From Sphingomonas sp. ID1715 (GTDB lineage: Bacteria > Pseudomonadota > Alphaproteobacteria > Sphingomonadales > Sphingomonadaceae), in the NCBI RefSeq assembly GCF_013044515.1, contig NZ_JABEPR010000005.1, forward strand, positions 124,001 through 188,000: a DNA stretch of 64,000 nt, given 5' to 3'. Made by a program: the position numbers and the translations under genes. The notes under the pieces are model-generated. The model searched no databases. It was not told the DNA's origin and saw nothing but the letters and a program-made list of their open reading frames with translations. Shown here piece after piece: positions 55,807-64,000 of the stretch; position 1 is the first letter of the stretch; every line of letters begins with the position of its first letter.

Positions 55807-57887
55807 TCGGCAGCGACGCTTTGGGCTGCCAGCGCGGCCCAGCGTTTTGCGCGTTCCGGGTCGCTCGGCGGCACGCCTTTCAACCAGAAGTCGAACCACT
55901 CGATGCAGCTTTCGTACATCGCGAGCAGGTGCGCCGGCTGCCATTTGTTGTGATATTCGTCGGGGTAGACGATCAGCTCGATGGGCCGCTTGGCGCGCCG
56001 AAGCGCCTCATAGCCTTCGAGCCCCACGCGCAGTTCGGCATCGCCTGTCTGGACGAGGATCGGAATTTTGACCCGGTCAGCGTTGCGCGCCAGCGAAACC
56101 TGTCGCCACAGCTTTGGGTCGGCCTCGGCGGCAGGCAAACCCCAGCTTGCCACCATGTCGCTGAACAGCGGCCCCACGACCGAGGTGTAGCTGACGGGGT
56201 CCAGCCAGCCTGCGCCCATCGCCGCCGCCCTGTAGCGGGGATGCTGGATCAGCGCGAACGCCGCCGTCATCACGCCGTCGCTCATTCCCGTCAGGCCGAT
56301 GTGATCCGGATCGACCGTAGCGCTCGCCAACGCAGCGTCTATTCCAGCGTCGAGCGCTGCCAGCAGGGCCCGCCGCTGCCATAGATTCTCGTACATCTTG
56401 GCTTGAAAGGCGTTCATGTCGACGGCATCGGCGCCCTTCTTCGCAATCGCGTGCCGCGGCTGGTTGATGCTCAAGACCGCGTATCCGCGCGCGGCGAGCG
56501 GATGGATCGGATATTCATTGCCCGATCCGCCGCGCAGGAAACCACAGCTCTGATATTGGACAATGATCAGCGGGTGCCTGTCTCCCGGATGGTGGTCGGG
56601 AGGGAGAGTCAGGTCGCCATAGGCGGCGATGCCGTTGGCGTCAGTCCAGTACAGTCTGCGAACGCGCCCCAGGATCAGGTGGTCGAACTCGGGGTTCAGA
56701 TCGAGCAGCAATTGCAGCTGGCCTGCCCCTCGGCCCGACAGGGCGACCCGCACGATACGCGGCGGCCGTGTTGCGCCTTCCTCCAGACAGATCAACGCGT
56801 CAGCCCCGGCCACGCATCCCGACAACACGTCGCTGCCCGATCGCAACACGCGCGCGACATGACCAGGCCGCCAGACAATGAGGTTAAGGTCGCCGGGGTG
56901 GCGATCGGCCTCCCGCAGCACCGCCAGCATCGGTCCAACGGGAATCGCCGCATAGACCTTGCCGGCACAGACACGGTCGGGGCATTTCAGAGGGTGTCCC
57001 TGGTAGGACACGCTCAGACGTGAAGGGCCGAACGGGCGGTCTGATCGAACCAGAACCGGCGAGACTCGCCAATCACGATCGGGCGGCTGCAGTTCGAGGG
57101 CGTCGCTCACTTCTCCGAGCCTCACACCGCTTTCATTGATCTCCTCAGCGGTTGCCGGGCGCTCCCCGGTCGCGCCGATCCCGATCGAAAATGCAGAAGC
57201 AGGAACGCCTGACACATAGGGCTCCCTGCCGTAGATGGGGGCGAACCGATTGTCGTACACCCAGCCTCGCCGGCCCTCGGCGATGAGCTTTTCCCGCGCG
57301 GCCGCAAGCCCCGCCCGGCTGCTGTAGATGATCCTTTGTCCGTCGCTGCTGAGGCCGAAATGGATGACGCCGTCCACGGCATGCGTGATCTTGACGGTCG
57401 GGCTGCCCGCCAGATCTACGCGCCACACCTGCGGCTGGTCCTTCGTGGACCTCAGATAAAAGACGGACCCGCCATCCGGGCTCCAGTGCGGTTGGTTGAA
57501 CAAGGGACGGCCGCTTGGCATTCCAAGCAGACCATTCCAGGGCGCCCGGTCCCGGAGCATGGTCTGGCTCACGTCGAGAAGCCTGGCGCGGCCGCTGGCC
57601 AGTTCAATGACGGCCAGTCCGACGCATGTGACGTTTGTCTCAGGGTCACCGCGTCGAAGCACGACCGCGAAACGCTTGCCGTCGGGCGAAACCGACATGG
57701 GCGGCGGCGCGCCCGGATCGCCATCCCCCCAGCCGGTCTCGCGGACCCGAACCAGATCCGCGGAGGAGATCAGGCGCTGGTGGCCGGTGACCGCCGACGG
57801 CAGCAGGTCGTCGCAGTTCGCGGCGAACAATGGAGCCGGCGCGGCTGCCAGCACCGTCACCGCGAGCCGTAACAGGCGGCGGCTCAC
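55791..57887 (-). CDS. Lasso peptide isopeptidase (S9 family)
   Basis: 698 residues with a signal peptide (MSRRLLRLAVTVLAAAPAPL, cut near AAN). A beta-propeller-like N-terminal part leads to a prolyl-oligopeptidase hydrolase domain. Ser536 is in GLTGMSDGVMTAAF and His646 in PDEYHNKWQ; Asp is probably near VQTGDAELRVG. This is the AtxE2-type isopeptidase that hydrolyses the Gly1-Asp ring bond of its own lasso peptide. It is coupled to the TonB-receptor gene by a 4-bp overlap. Export to the periplasm is suggested by the signal. Confidence 0.88.
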   Translation of the reverse strand: MSRRLLRLAVTVLAAAPAPLFAANCDDLLPSAVTGHQRLISSADLVRVRETGWGDGDPGAPPPMSVSPDGKRFAVVLRRGDPETNVTCVGLAVIELASGRARLLDVSQTMLRDRAPWNGLLGMPSGRPLFNQPHWSPDGGSVFYLRSTKDQPQVWRVDLAGSPTVKITHAVDGVIHFGLSSDGQRIIYSSRAGLAAAREKLIAEGRRGWVYDNRFAPIYGREPYVSGVPASAFSIGIGATGERPATAEEINESGVRLGEVSDALELQPPDRDWRVSPVLVRSDRPFGPSRLSVSYQGHPLKCPDRVCAGKVYAAIPVGPMLAVLREADRHPGDLNLIVWRPGHVARVLRSGSDVLSGCVAGADALICLEEGATRPPRIVRVALSGRGAGQLQLLLDLNPEFDHLILGRVRRLYWTDANGIAAYGDLTLPPDHHPGDRHPLIIVQYQSCGFLRGGSGNEYPIHPLAARGYAVLSINQPRHAIAKKGADAVDMNAFQAKMYENLWQRRALLAALDAGIDAALASATVDPDHIGLTGMSDGVMTAAFALIQHPRYRAAAMGAGWLDPVSYTSVVGPLFSDMVASWGLPAAEADPKLWRQVSLARNADRVKIPILVQTGDAELRVGLEGYEALRRAKRPIELIVYPDEYHNKWQPAHLLAMYESCIEWFDFWLKGVPPSDPERAKRWAALAAQSVAADQPAQ

Positions 57888-60805
57888 CAGCTCTTCACCA
57901 GCTGGATCGCGATCACGCGTCCGAGCGGATCGGACGCCTCCGGGTTGAAGCCGATCCCGAACAGCCCGTTGCTGTACTGGACATAGGGAGGATCGCTATC
58001 GAAGAGATTGGTCGCCGACAGCTGCGCCCGGAGCCCTCTGAGCGGCCCGGCCGTATCCGGGAACGCATAGCCGATGCTCAGGTCGATTGTGGTCCAGCTG
58101 GCGACCTTCTGCACCGGCGTCACCGCATTGTTGTCATAGCCCGCCGTCCGATTGATGAAGGTTGCGACGGAGAAACCGCCCCGCGTCCAGGCGGCGCTTC
58201 CCCGCCAGCGCGACCGCACCGGCGATCCGATCTTGCCGACCACGTCCACGATCGGCGCGCCGGCCGTGATCGACTGGTCGATACGGTCAATGATCGCGCC
58301 ATTGCCGTCGAGACTGAGACTGCCGCCGAACGCGGACGTCTCGAAATGGGCCGACATGTCGATGCCGCGCTGATGGACCGAGGACAGGTTCTGCGTGCGC
58401 CCGTCGACGACCGCGCCGATCGAGGCCGGCGTCGCCCCGCTCAGGTTGAAAAAGGCCGGATCGGCGAAATAGGCCGCGACGTCCACCGGGCTCGGGTTCC
58501 TGGTGGTGATACCGCCATAGACGTCGGGCTGGGCGAGAAAGCTGAACAGGTCGCTTGGAGCCGCGATCCTGTCCCGGTAGCGAATGTCATAGAGTGTGGC
58601 GCTCAGACGCAGTCCTCGCAGAAAGCCGGGCTCCAGATCCGTTCCAAGCGTCCAGGTCGTCGCGGTTTCGGGGCCAATGCCCGGCGTGTTGCCGCGGATC
58701 AGGATCGTCTGCGTACTCCCGCCAGGCGCGCTCGGATCCGGCAGCCTGAACGCGAAGACGGCGTGAGTGCTTCGGCCGACCCGCAGATTGTCGAAGCTCG
58801 GCGCGCGGAACGACGTGCCATAGGTGCCGCGCAGCGTCACGCCTTCGACGGGCTCCCAGCGCACGCCCAGCCGAGGGTTCGTCGTCGTCCCGAAGTCGTT
58901 GTAATTCTCGATCCTGACAGCCGCCGACAGATCAAACCTGTGAAACAACGGCACCTTCATGTCGGGCGCGGTCACCGGTACCGCGAGTTCGGCATAGCCC
59001 GCGCCGATATGTCGCGCCGGCGGAAACCCTCCGGACGGCGTCAGGTCGGGGGCGAAGCCGACGGTATCGTCGAAACTGTAGGGAACGGCAAAATGCTCAC
59101 TCCTGACCTCGCCGCCGACCGCCAACCGGACCTCCCCGGCGGGCAGGGGGAACAGTGGCCCATCGGCCTTCAGTCCGGCGGAGAGGAGCGAATAGCGATA
59201 TCCGATGCTCAGCCGCCCCCGCACCCTGTCGATGGTTGCCGGGTTGGTCGAGGGACCATCGCCAAACAGATTATAGGCCGTCGCCGGATCCGGGTCGGCC
59301 AGCGCGGCGGCAAGGCGCACTCTGTTCAGGAGATTGACCCGGTCGCTGCGCTCGCGCTGCTGGCTCGCAGAACCCCGCGCCTCGATCACCCATGGACCGG
59401 CATCGAAGCGCAACCCCGCTGCGCCGCCTAGCGACTGGGCATAGCCGCGGTCCGCCTCCGGTCCGAGGTCGCGCTGGAAGCTATAATAGACCGTGATCGG
59501 ATCGCCCGCGCCCGTGGGATCGACATAGAAGGGATTGGCGCTCGTGACTTCGCTCGGCGACAGATTTTCCGACGGGTAGATCGCCTTCGAAAAGCGCCGG
59601 TGGGCGAAAATCCCCTCGGCGAAAAGGGTTAGCCGATCGCTGAGGCTCTGCTCCACCTCCAGATACGCGCTGTGCCGGACCTGGCGCGGGAGCAGATCGA
59701 CGAACCGCCACTGGTCCTCGAGATTGACCTGGTCCGGCACCAGCTGGTCGGGCCGCAGCGCCCGGCCATCCTGCCCGGCCGGAATCGCATAGAAGCGGTC
59801 GCCAGCGAGAATCGTCCCGGGACTGGCGACGCGCTGGCGCTGGTCCGGACCGCCAAAGAGACGCAGATCCTCAGTCGCATAGCGTCGATCGGCCGCGCGC
59901 AGGCGCCCGGTCTCCAGATAGTCATAGGCAATCACGGCGTGTCCGCCGCCCCAGCTCAGTCCGCCGATCGCGCCCGCCTGGATTTCGTTGCGGTCGCCAT
60001 CGGCCGTCCCCAGCCGGACGCGCGTTTCCAAGCCTTCGAACCGGGTACGCGGGATGATGTTGACGACGCCCGCGACCGCATCGGATCCATAGATCGCCGA
60101 GGCGCCGTCGGGCAGGACTTCGATGCGCTCGATGACGCTGGACGGGATGAGCGAGATGTCGGTGAAAGCCCCGGTGTAACCGCCGAGCGCGAGCCGGTTG
60201 CCGTTGAACAGCACCAGCGTCGACGCACTGCCCAGGCCGCGCAAGTTGATTGCCGAACCGGCGGCGGCATTGTTCGCATTGTCGCGCGCGCTGAGATTGC
60301 CGGTCGCCTCGTTCGGACCCTGGCTGAAGTTCTGCGGCAGGGCCTGGATCAGCTGCTGCGTCGTCCCGTAACCACTTCGGTCGATTTCGTCCCGGCGGAT
60401 CGCCGTCACCCGCGATCCGGTCGGCCCCTGGCCGCGAATGCGCGTGCCTGTGACGACGATGTCCGTTCCCTCGCCTCGACCGATCGGGTCGTCGCGATCG
60501 ACCGGCACGATCACATAGGCATCGCCGACCAGCCGCGCTTGCAGTCCGGAGCCGCCCAGCAAGCGTTCGAACGCACCCTCCGTGGTGAAACGGCCCTTCA
60601 GTTCAGGTGCGCTGCGCCCGCGAACAAGGTCGCTCGACACGACGAAGTTCCGGCCACTGGCGAGCGCGACCGACCGCAACGCGTCGCCGAGCGGACGGCC
60701 TGCCTGAATATCGAATTGCTGGCGATCCGCGGCGTGCACTGGCGCCCCTATGAGCGCCCCCATGAGCCCCCATGCCACCGCTATCGTCGAAGCCTTGCCC
60801 AACAT
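57884..60805 (-). CDS. TonB-dependent transducer (STN domain) for the lasso system
   Basis: 973 residues with a signal peptide (IAVAWGLMGALIGAPVHAAD). An STN domain follows (about 27-100, FDIQAGRPLGDALRSVALAS), then a plug (DIVVTGTRIRGQGPTGSRVT onward) and a 22-strand barrel ending in Trp. The STN domain marks FecA-type receptors that signal to a FecR. In this context it should take up the lasso peptide and report its presence. GGGAGG precedes ATG 60805. The 91-bp gap to fecR may hold a sigma-dependent promoter. Confidence 0.9.
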   Translation of the reverse strand: MLGKASTIAVAWGLMGALIGAPVHAADRQQFDIQAGRPLGDALRSVALASGRNFVVSSDLVRGRSAPELKGRFTTEGAFERLLGGSGLQARLVGDAYVIVPVDRDDPIGRGEGTDIVVTGTRIRGQGPTGSRVTAIRRDEIDRSGYGTTQQLIQALPQNFSQGPNEATGNLSARDNANNAAAGSAINLRGLGSASTLVLFNGNRLALGGYTGAFTDISLIPSSVIERIEVLPDGASAIYGSDAVAGVVNIIPRTRFEGLETRVRLGTADGDRNEIQAGAIGGLSWGGGHAVIAYDYLETGRLRAADRRYATEDLRLFGGPDQRQRVASPGTILAGDRFYAIPAGQDGRALRPDQLVPDQVNLEDQWRFVDLLPRQVRHSAYLEVEQSLSDRLTLFAEGIFAHRRFSKAIYPSENLSPSEVTSANPFYVDPTGAGDPITVYYSFQRDLGPEADRGYAQSLGGAAGLRFDAGPWVIEARGSASQQRERSDRVNLLNRVRLAAALADPDPATAYNLFGDGPSTNPATIDRVRGRLSIGYRYSLLSAGLKADGPLFPLPAGEVRLAVGGEVRSEHFAVPYSFDDTVGFAPDLTPSGGFPPARHIGAGYAELAVPVTAPDMKVPLFHRFDLSAAVRIENYNDFGTTTNPRLGVRWEPVEGVTLRGTYGTSFRAPSFDNLRVGRSTHAVFAFRLPDPSAPGGSTQTILIRGNTPGIGPETATTWTLGTDLEPGFLRGLRLSATLYDIRYRDRIAAPSDLFSFLAQPDVYGGITTRNPSPVDVAAYFADPAFFNLSGATPASIGAVVDGRTQNLSSVHQRGIDMSAHFETSAFGGSLSLDGNGAIIDRIDQSITAGAPIVDVVGKIGSPVRSRWRGSAAWTRGGFSVATFINRTAGYDNNAVTPVQKVASWTTIDLSIGYAFPDTAGPLRGLRAQLSATNLFDSDPPYVQYSNGLFGIGFNPEASDPLGRVIAIQLVKSW

Positions 60806-60896
60806 GTCTCTTTCCTCCCCTCGCCGCCCTTGTCGGCGTTCCGGAGAAAGAGAGTTCGGGGCACGGACTTACCCCCCGAGAAATTTCCAGGCGGGA

Positions 60897-61853
60897 TTAT
60901 TCGGGTTTTCGGCGCAGTAGAATGGCGCCGTCCGAAGCCGTCGCCATGGAGAGGTCAAGGGAAGCAGCGAGGCTCCGGGCAAGCCCCTCATTGTCGCCCA
61001 TGAGATAGGCGCCCGTGACGCGCTGCACGCCGAGCGCCGAGTCAGCCAAAGCGATTGGGGTCATGCTGAGCGCATTTGCATCCGCGAGCACCTCGGCCAG
61101 AGGTGCATCGTCGAAGCTGATCATCGACTTCGACCAGTTGAGGTCAGACGGGCGCGCGCGCCTGGGAGTGATGGGAGTTGAACCATTGCCGACATCGGCC
61201 AATTCGCCGGGCTTGAGCTTGACCCCGGCCTCCTCGCCCTCCTCGTAGCGCGCCAGCTGAAGCTCTCCATCGAGCACGATCACTCGCGTCATACCCTGTC
61301 CCACGCTGACGTCGATGCTGGCCGCGGCACTTCGCACAAGCGCGGATCCCGCGCGAAGCAACCCTGGCCGCTGTTCATGCTGAAGCCGCAGGCGCATGCG
61401 CCCGCGAGTCAATGCAAGACGGCGAAAACGCTGGTCGAACGCGACCTGAAGTTCGCTGCCTCGGGCGAGCACGACGTCGGAACCATCGGCCAGCTGCACC
61501 GTCCTCGGCCCGGCTCCATTTGCGACGATCTGCAGCGGCGCGGCCGCGCGCGTCGACCACAGGGCCGTTGCGATAACGCCAGCGGCGACAGCCAGGACGC
61601 TCGCGGCCATTGCGTAGGGAAGGATCGGCCGCGCGAGCGCCGGCACCGGCTCCGCTGCGTCGAGCCGGGGCGCTGCGCTCCAAATGCGCAACTGCCGATC
61701 GTAAGTCCGCGCGTTTTCCGGGTCGTCTTGCCGCCACGCCTCGAAATGACCACGCCAGCGAAAGGCGTCCGGCCCGTGCATCCTCACCAGCCAGCGGGCG
61801 GACATCTTGCGACGCCGCCCCTCGCGCCACCGGCTCAACACCTTCCGCAGCAT
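60897..61853 (-). CDS. FecR-like anti-sigma regulator
   Basis: 318 residues. The N-terminal DUF4880-like helix bundle (WLVRMHGPDAFRWRGHFEAW) is followed by one membrane helix near residue 85 (MAASVLAVAAGVIATALW). The periplasmic FecR domain begins TVQLADGSDVVLARGSELQV. It should hold the FecI-like sigma factor until the transducer signals. It overlaps the sigma gene by one base (TGATG), so both are made together. Confidence 0.9.
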   Translation of the reverse strand: MLRKVLSRWREGRRRKMSARWLVRMHGPDAFRWRGHFEAWRQDDPENARTYDRQLRIWSAAPRLDAAEPVPALARPILPYAMAASVLAVAAGVIATALWSTRAAAPLQIVANGAGPRTVQLADGSDVVLARGSELQVAFDQRFRRLALTRGRMRLRLQHEQRPGLLRAGSALVRSAAASIDVSVGQGMTRVIVLDGELQLARYEEGEEAGVKLKPGELADVGNGSTPITPRRARPSDLNWSKSMISFDDAPLAEVLADANALSMTPIALADSALGVQRVTGAYLMGDNEGLARSLAASLDLSMATASDGAILLRRKPE

Positions 61854-62392
61854 CAGCGGTGGATCAGCCGGTCAAGCTCAGCGAGCGCCTTGCTCATCTG
61901 CTTCTCCACCCCCTTCACAGACAGACCCGTGCGCTCCGCGATCTGAGCATAGGTCAAACCCTCCACGCGGTGCGCCAGAAAGATGTCGCGGGTCTTTGGT
62001 TTGAGCTTTGCCACGCTCCGGTCAAGCCGCTCAAGCAAATCCCGCGCCTCGAACATGCCGACCGGATCTGGCCCGGGATGGAGCTGTTCATCATATTCGG
62101 TGGTCGCAGCTCGGCGATTTTCGGCCGCGACCCTCGACGGGTTGCGCAGAAGGTTCGAAGCGATCCGCCGCAGATAACCAGTCTGGTTTTCGATCGGGTC
62201 CCCGGATTGGCAACGCCCGGCCAAGCGCAGGAAACTTTCCTGCACGAGATCGCACGCTTCGTCATTGCCGACCCGCCTCCGGAGGATGCGCCGGAGCCTG
62301 GATGCTTCCTGGCGATACAAGAGATCGAGGCCAACCGAATGCGCGGTGTCTTCCTCGTCTTCCGCTCGCTTAAGCAACCTGCCGCTACTCAT
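61853..62392 (-). CDS. FecI-like ECF sigma factor
   Basis: 179 residues from ATG 62392; a TTG at 62422 is also possible. Region 2 (DEACDLVQESFLRLA) and region 4 (RDIFLAHRVEGLTYAQIAER and then GVEKQMSKALAELDRL) are typical of the ECF FecI subgroup. With FecR and the STN transducer it forms a surface-signalling trio. Targets probably include the TonB receptor and isopeptidase genes downstream, by analogy to Fec systems. Confidence 0.92.
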   Translation of the reverse strand: MSSGRLLKRAEDEEDTAHSVGLDLLYRQEASRLRRILRRRVGNDEACDLVQESFLRLAGRCQSGDPIENQTGYLRRIASNLLRNPSRVAAENRRAATTEYDEQLHPGPDPVGMFEARDLLERLDRSVAKLKPKTRDIFLAHRVEGLTYAQIAERTGLSVKGVEKQMSKALAELDRLIHR

Positions 62393-62862
62393 TTCCAGCC
62401 CGCCCCGGCTGAACGCAGTCAATGCTCATCGCCGATCGCCTCCGTCGATCCGAGGCGCCGGCAAAGCCGGGTGCTGAGAACTTGCCCGAAAACAAGCGCT
62501 GCCGTTTTTGGCCGTTCGCTAGAACGGCTTGGACATAGCGGCTGCCACCCGGCCGCTCCTGATCCGAGCGATCGGCTGAAGATCAAAGCGAGGTTCTCAG
62601 GCCTCGACGCGCTTTTGACGCGTGCACTCATACTACGCAGAAGCGGCATCGATGCAATCGTTCCGATTGGTGAGCTGCAGCCGCTTTATGCCCCATAGCC
62701 GGGGCAGTGGAGCACGGTCATCCGCCTCCAGGAACTCAATCTACCGGTCGATCGGCAGTGAACTGGCTCTGCAAGTGTCAGATTTGCGGGTCAAACTGAA
62801 GCGGTTCGGGCGACCAGATGAGCGGCTGGCCGCCTCGGCGATCGAGGCGCGAGCAGGAAAAG
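62393..62862. other. Region upstream of the sigma gene
   Basis: A 470-bp region with no supported gene, more AT-rich than its flanks. It should hold the sigma-factor promoter. The perfect dyad GCCGTTC-GCTA-GAACGGC at 62511-62528 is the main visible feature. An open frame of 112 codons on the plus strand (62622-62960) runs into the repressor gene and has no motif. Confidence 0.4.
62511..62528. promoter_or_regulatory. Dyad upstream of the ECF sigma gene
   Basis: GCCGTTC and GAACGGC make a perfect 7-bp inverted repeat around GCTA, about 120 bp before the sigma start. The 7-4-7 layout equals that of the dyad before luxI, though the sequence differs. Confidence 0.35.
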
Positions 62863-63516
62863 CTAACGGAAGCGTTTCCCGCCCCAAACCACACGGCCAA
62901 TTATTAGCACGTTTTTCAACTCCACGTCTGGCCAAGCGGGATAAGCATCATTGTCGCTGACGATCGTCACGCGAGAACGATCCGGGCCAGAAGCGATTCT
63001 CTTCACATGCAGGCCATCTCCCATGCGGAGGACATAGATCCCGTCCCGCAAACGAGCGCTACCGTCCAGGCGGTTGACCAGAATGTCGTCCCCGTCGCTG
63101 AGCGTCGGCTCCATCGAATCCCCGACCACGGTGATCATCGACAACCCGCTTGAATTGCCACCGGCCAGGGTGCGGAGCATGCGGTCGCTGAACGCCATCG
63201 CATCGGACTGCAGTTCCTGGTTCGTAATCGCGCCCGCCCCGGCGGACGCCTGGACGTTCAGGCGCGGGATTTTCTTCAGCTGTCCCGGCAGCGCCTCGTC
63301 GCGGCCCCCGAGAAGCACTTCGGGCACGCCAAAATAGCGGGCCAGCGTCTTGCGATCTTCCCCGTCCAGGCGTTTTGGCGATCCGCGCTTGATGAACTGC
63401 TGGATGTAGGATGGATTGCGCCCGAGCAGCCGCGACAGCGACGCATAATCCTCCTGGCGATCCCGGATCAGCTGCTCGAGATATTCGCGCGGCTCAGAAA
63501 CAGTCAGGACGTCCAC
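62863..63516 (-). CDS. XRE-HTH / S24-peptidase repressor (LexA/CI-like)
   Basis: 217 residues from GTG 63516, with AAGGTGG upstream. The N-terminal HTH (DYASLSRLLGRNPSYIQQFI) is followed by an S24 domain with Ser in VVGDSMEPTLSDGDDI and Lys in GLHVKRIASG, the self-cleavage dyad. Such repressors keep prophages and integrative elements silent until DNA damage. It supports the view that the right half of the window is mobile. Its targets are not visible. Confidence 0.85.
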   Translation of the reverse strand: MDVLTVSEPREYLEQLIRDRQEDYASLSRLLGRNPSYIQQFIKRGSPKRLDGEDRKTLARYFGVPEVLLGGRDEALPGQLKKIPRLNVQASAGAGAITNQELQSDAMAFSDRMLRTLAGGNSSGLSMITVVGDSMEPTLSDGDDILVNRLDGSARLRDGIYVLRMGDGLHVKRIASGPDRSRVTIVSDNDAYPAWPDVELKNVLIIGRVVWGGKRFR

Positions 63517-63579
63517 GGACCACCTTCGGCTTAATAAGGGACGAGAACGTAGATAGAACACTCACGACTGCCAAGCTTG

Positions 63580-64000
63580 CTAGTCCAACGGCAGCGACGT
63601 CCACCTGCGCAGGACACGCGCTACATAGCTGGCGGTTTCACCATTATATGGGATGCCACCCGCCCGCAGCACGGATCCCGGCCCCGCATTGTAGGCGGCC
63701 AGAGCGAGGCTGATTGAGCCAAACCGATCCAGCATGCGCCGCAGATAGCGGGCTCCTCCTTCTATGCTCTGGAGGGGATCGAGGCGGTTCACGATCCCCA
63801 TCTCGGCCGCGGTCGCTGGCATCAACTGGGCAAGTCCGGCCGCACCGGCGCGGCTGACGGCCCAAGGCGAATAGGCCGACTCCGTCGCGATCAGCGCGTC
63901 GAACAACCCTATCGGAAGCCGGTGTCGCACTTCGGCGGCGCGTATAGCCGGAAGCATCTGTCGGCGAGCGACGGAGCGCCGGCGGTGCAATCCGGACGGC
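63580..64000 (-). CDS. Lytic transglycosylase, 5' end beyond window
   Basis: At least 136 residues; the frame stays open to the right edge. SLT motifs are plain: ALIATESAYSPWAVSRAGA with the catalytic Glu, GLAQLMPATAAEMG, LALAAYNAGPGSVL and GIPYNGETASYVARVL. It cleaves peptidoglycan. In the vicinity of an S24 repressor it may be the VirB1-like wall-opening enzyme of a conjugation machine, which would start outside the window. That is inference. Confidence 0.85.
   Translation of the reverse strand, partial: PSGLHRRRSVARRQMLPAIRAAEVRHRLPIGLFDALIATESAYSPWAVSRAGAAGLAQLMPATAAEMGIVNRLDPLQSIEGGARYLRRMLDRFGSISLALAAYNAGPGSVLRAGGIPYNGETASYVARVLRRWTSLPLD

Overview
The window looks like chromosomal DNA of a GC-rich alphaproteobacterium of the Sphingomonadaceae (Sphingomonas-like). 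The evidence is a pyruvate dehydrogenase E1-beta with a fused lipoyl domain, the order pcm-tolC-popZ-valS, carA/yqeY/dnaG/rpoD linkage, Tad-type pilus proteins, and palindromic repeats of the kind scattered through sphingomonad genomes.

Bases 1 to about 36,400 are a core backbone: a partial squalene/phytoene synthase-family gene; three TadE/TadG-like genes; pdhA-pdhB; a VOC protein, ftsB and eno; a four-gene set of small membrane/envelope-stress proteins (DUF883/holin/DUF3618 type); rhomboid, greA; carA-orf-carB; yqeY, a GIY-YIG gene, dnaG, rpoD; EamA, a fused transporter/spermidine-synthase-like protein, hemB, a lipid kinase, MATE; valS, popZ, tolC, pcm, fghA; and an acyl-CoA dehydrogenase. 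Palindromic repeats of three kinds sit here. One is inserted in frame inside carA, two in frame inside valS, and one extends the C-terminus of the GIY-YIG protein.

From about 36,400 to 37,450 the backbone decays. A frameshifted MaoC/HTD2-like pseudogene is followed by a tRNA-Cys gene cut off within its anticodon stem, which looks like the edge of an integrated element. From there to the right edge the content is accessory: a two-gene restriction-modification-like pair (DNA methylase plus PD-(D/E)XK-like protein), two HEPN-motif proteins, a large PD-(D/E)XK-like protein, a translationally coupled RadC / winged-helix / nuclease-like set, a membrane-anchored LuxR-type HTH protein, and at the far right a LexA/S24-type repressor and a lytic transglycosylase. 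No integrase is visible; the other end of the element is outside the window.

The most interesting block is 50,250-62,392. A LuxR-LuxI quorum-sensing pair, with a dyad resembling a lux box just upstream of luxI, runs into an Fe(II)/2-oxoglutarate oxygenase of the PhyH type and a GntR regulator. Then, 119 bp later on the same strand, comes a lasso-peptide operon. It has a 44-residue precursor that is easy to miss, a long hairpin, a B protein (RRE plus Cys protease) and an AsnB-like C cyclase. Convergent to it lie a lasso-peptide isopeptidase of the S9 family, a TonB-dependent transducer with an STN domain, a FecR-like anti-sigma factor and a FecI-like ECF sigma factor. The parts are known individually: ABC + isopeptidase + TonB/FecIR is the astexin/benenodin/sphingonodin-type arrangement, and luxI-phyH pairing is known in sphingomonads. 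Their head-to-tail junction suggests a lasso peptide made under cell-density control, taken up through its own receptor and opened by its own isopeptidase.
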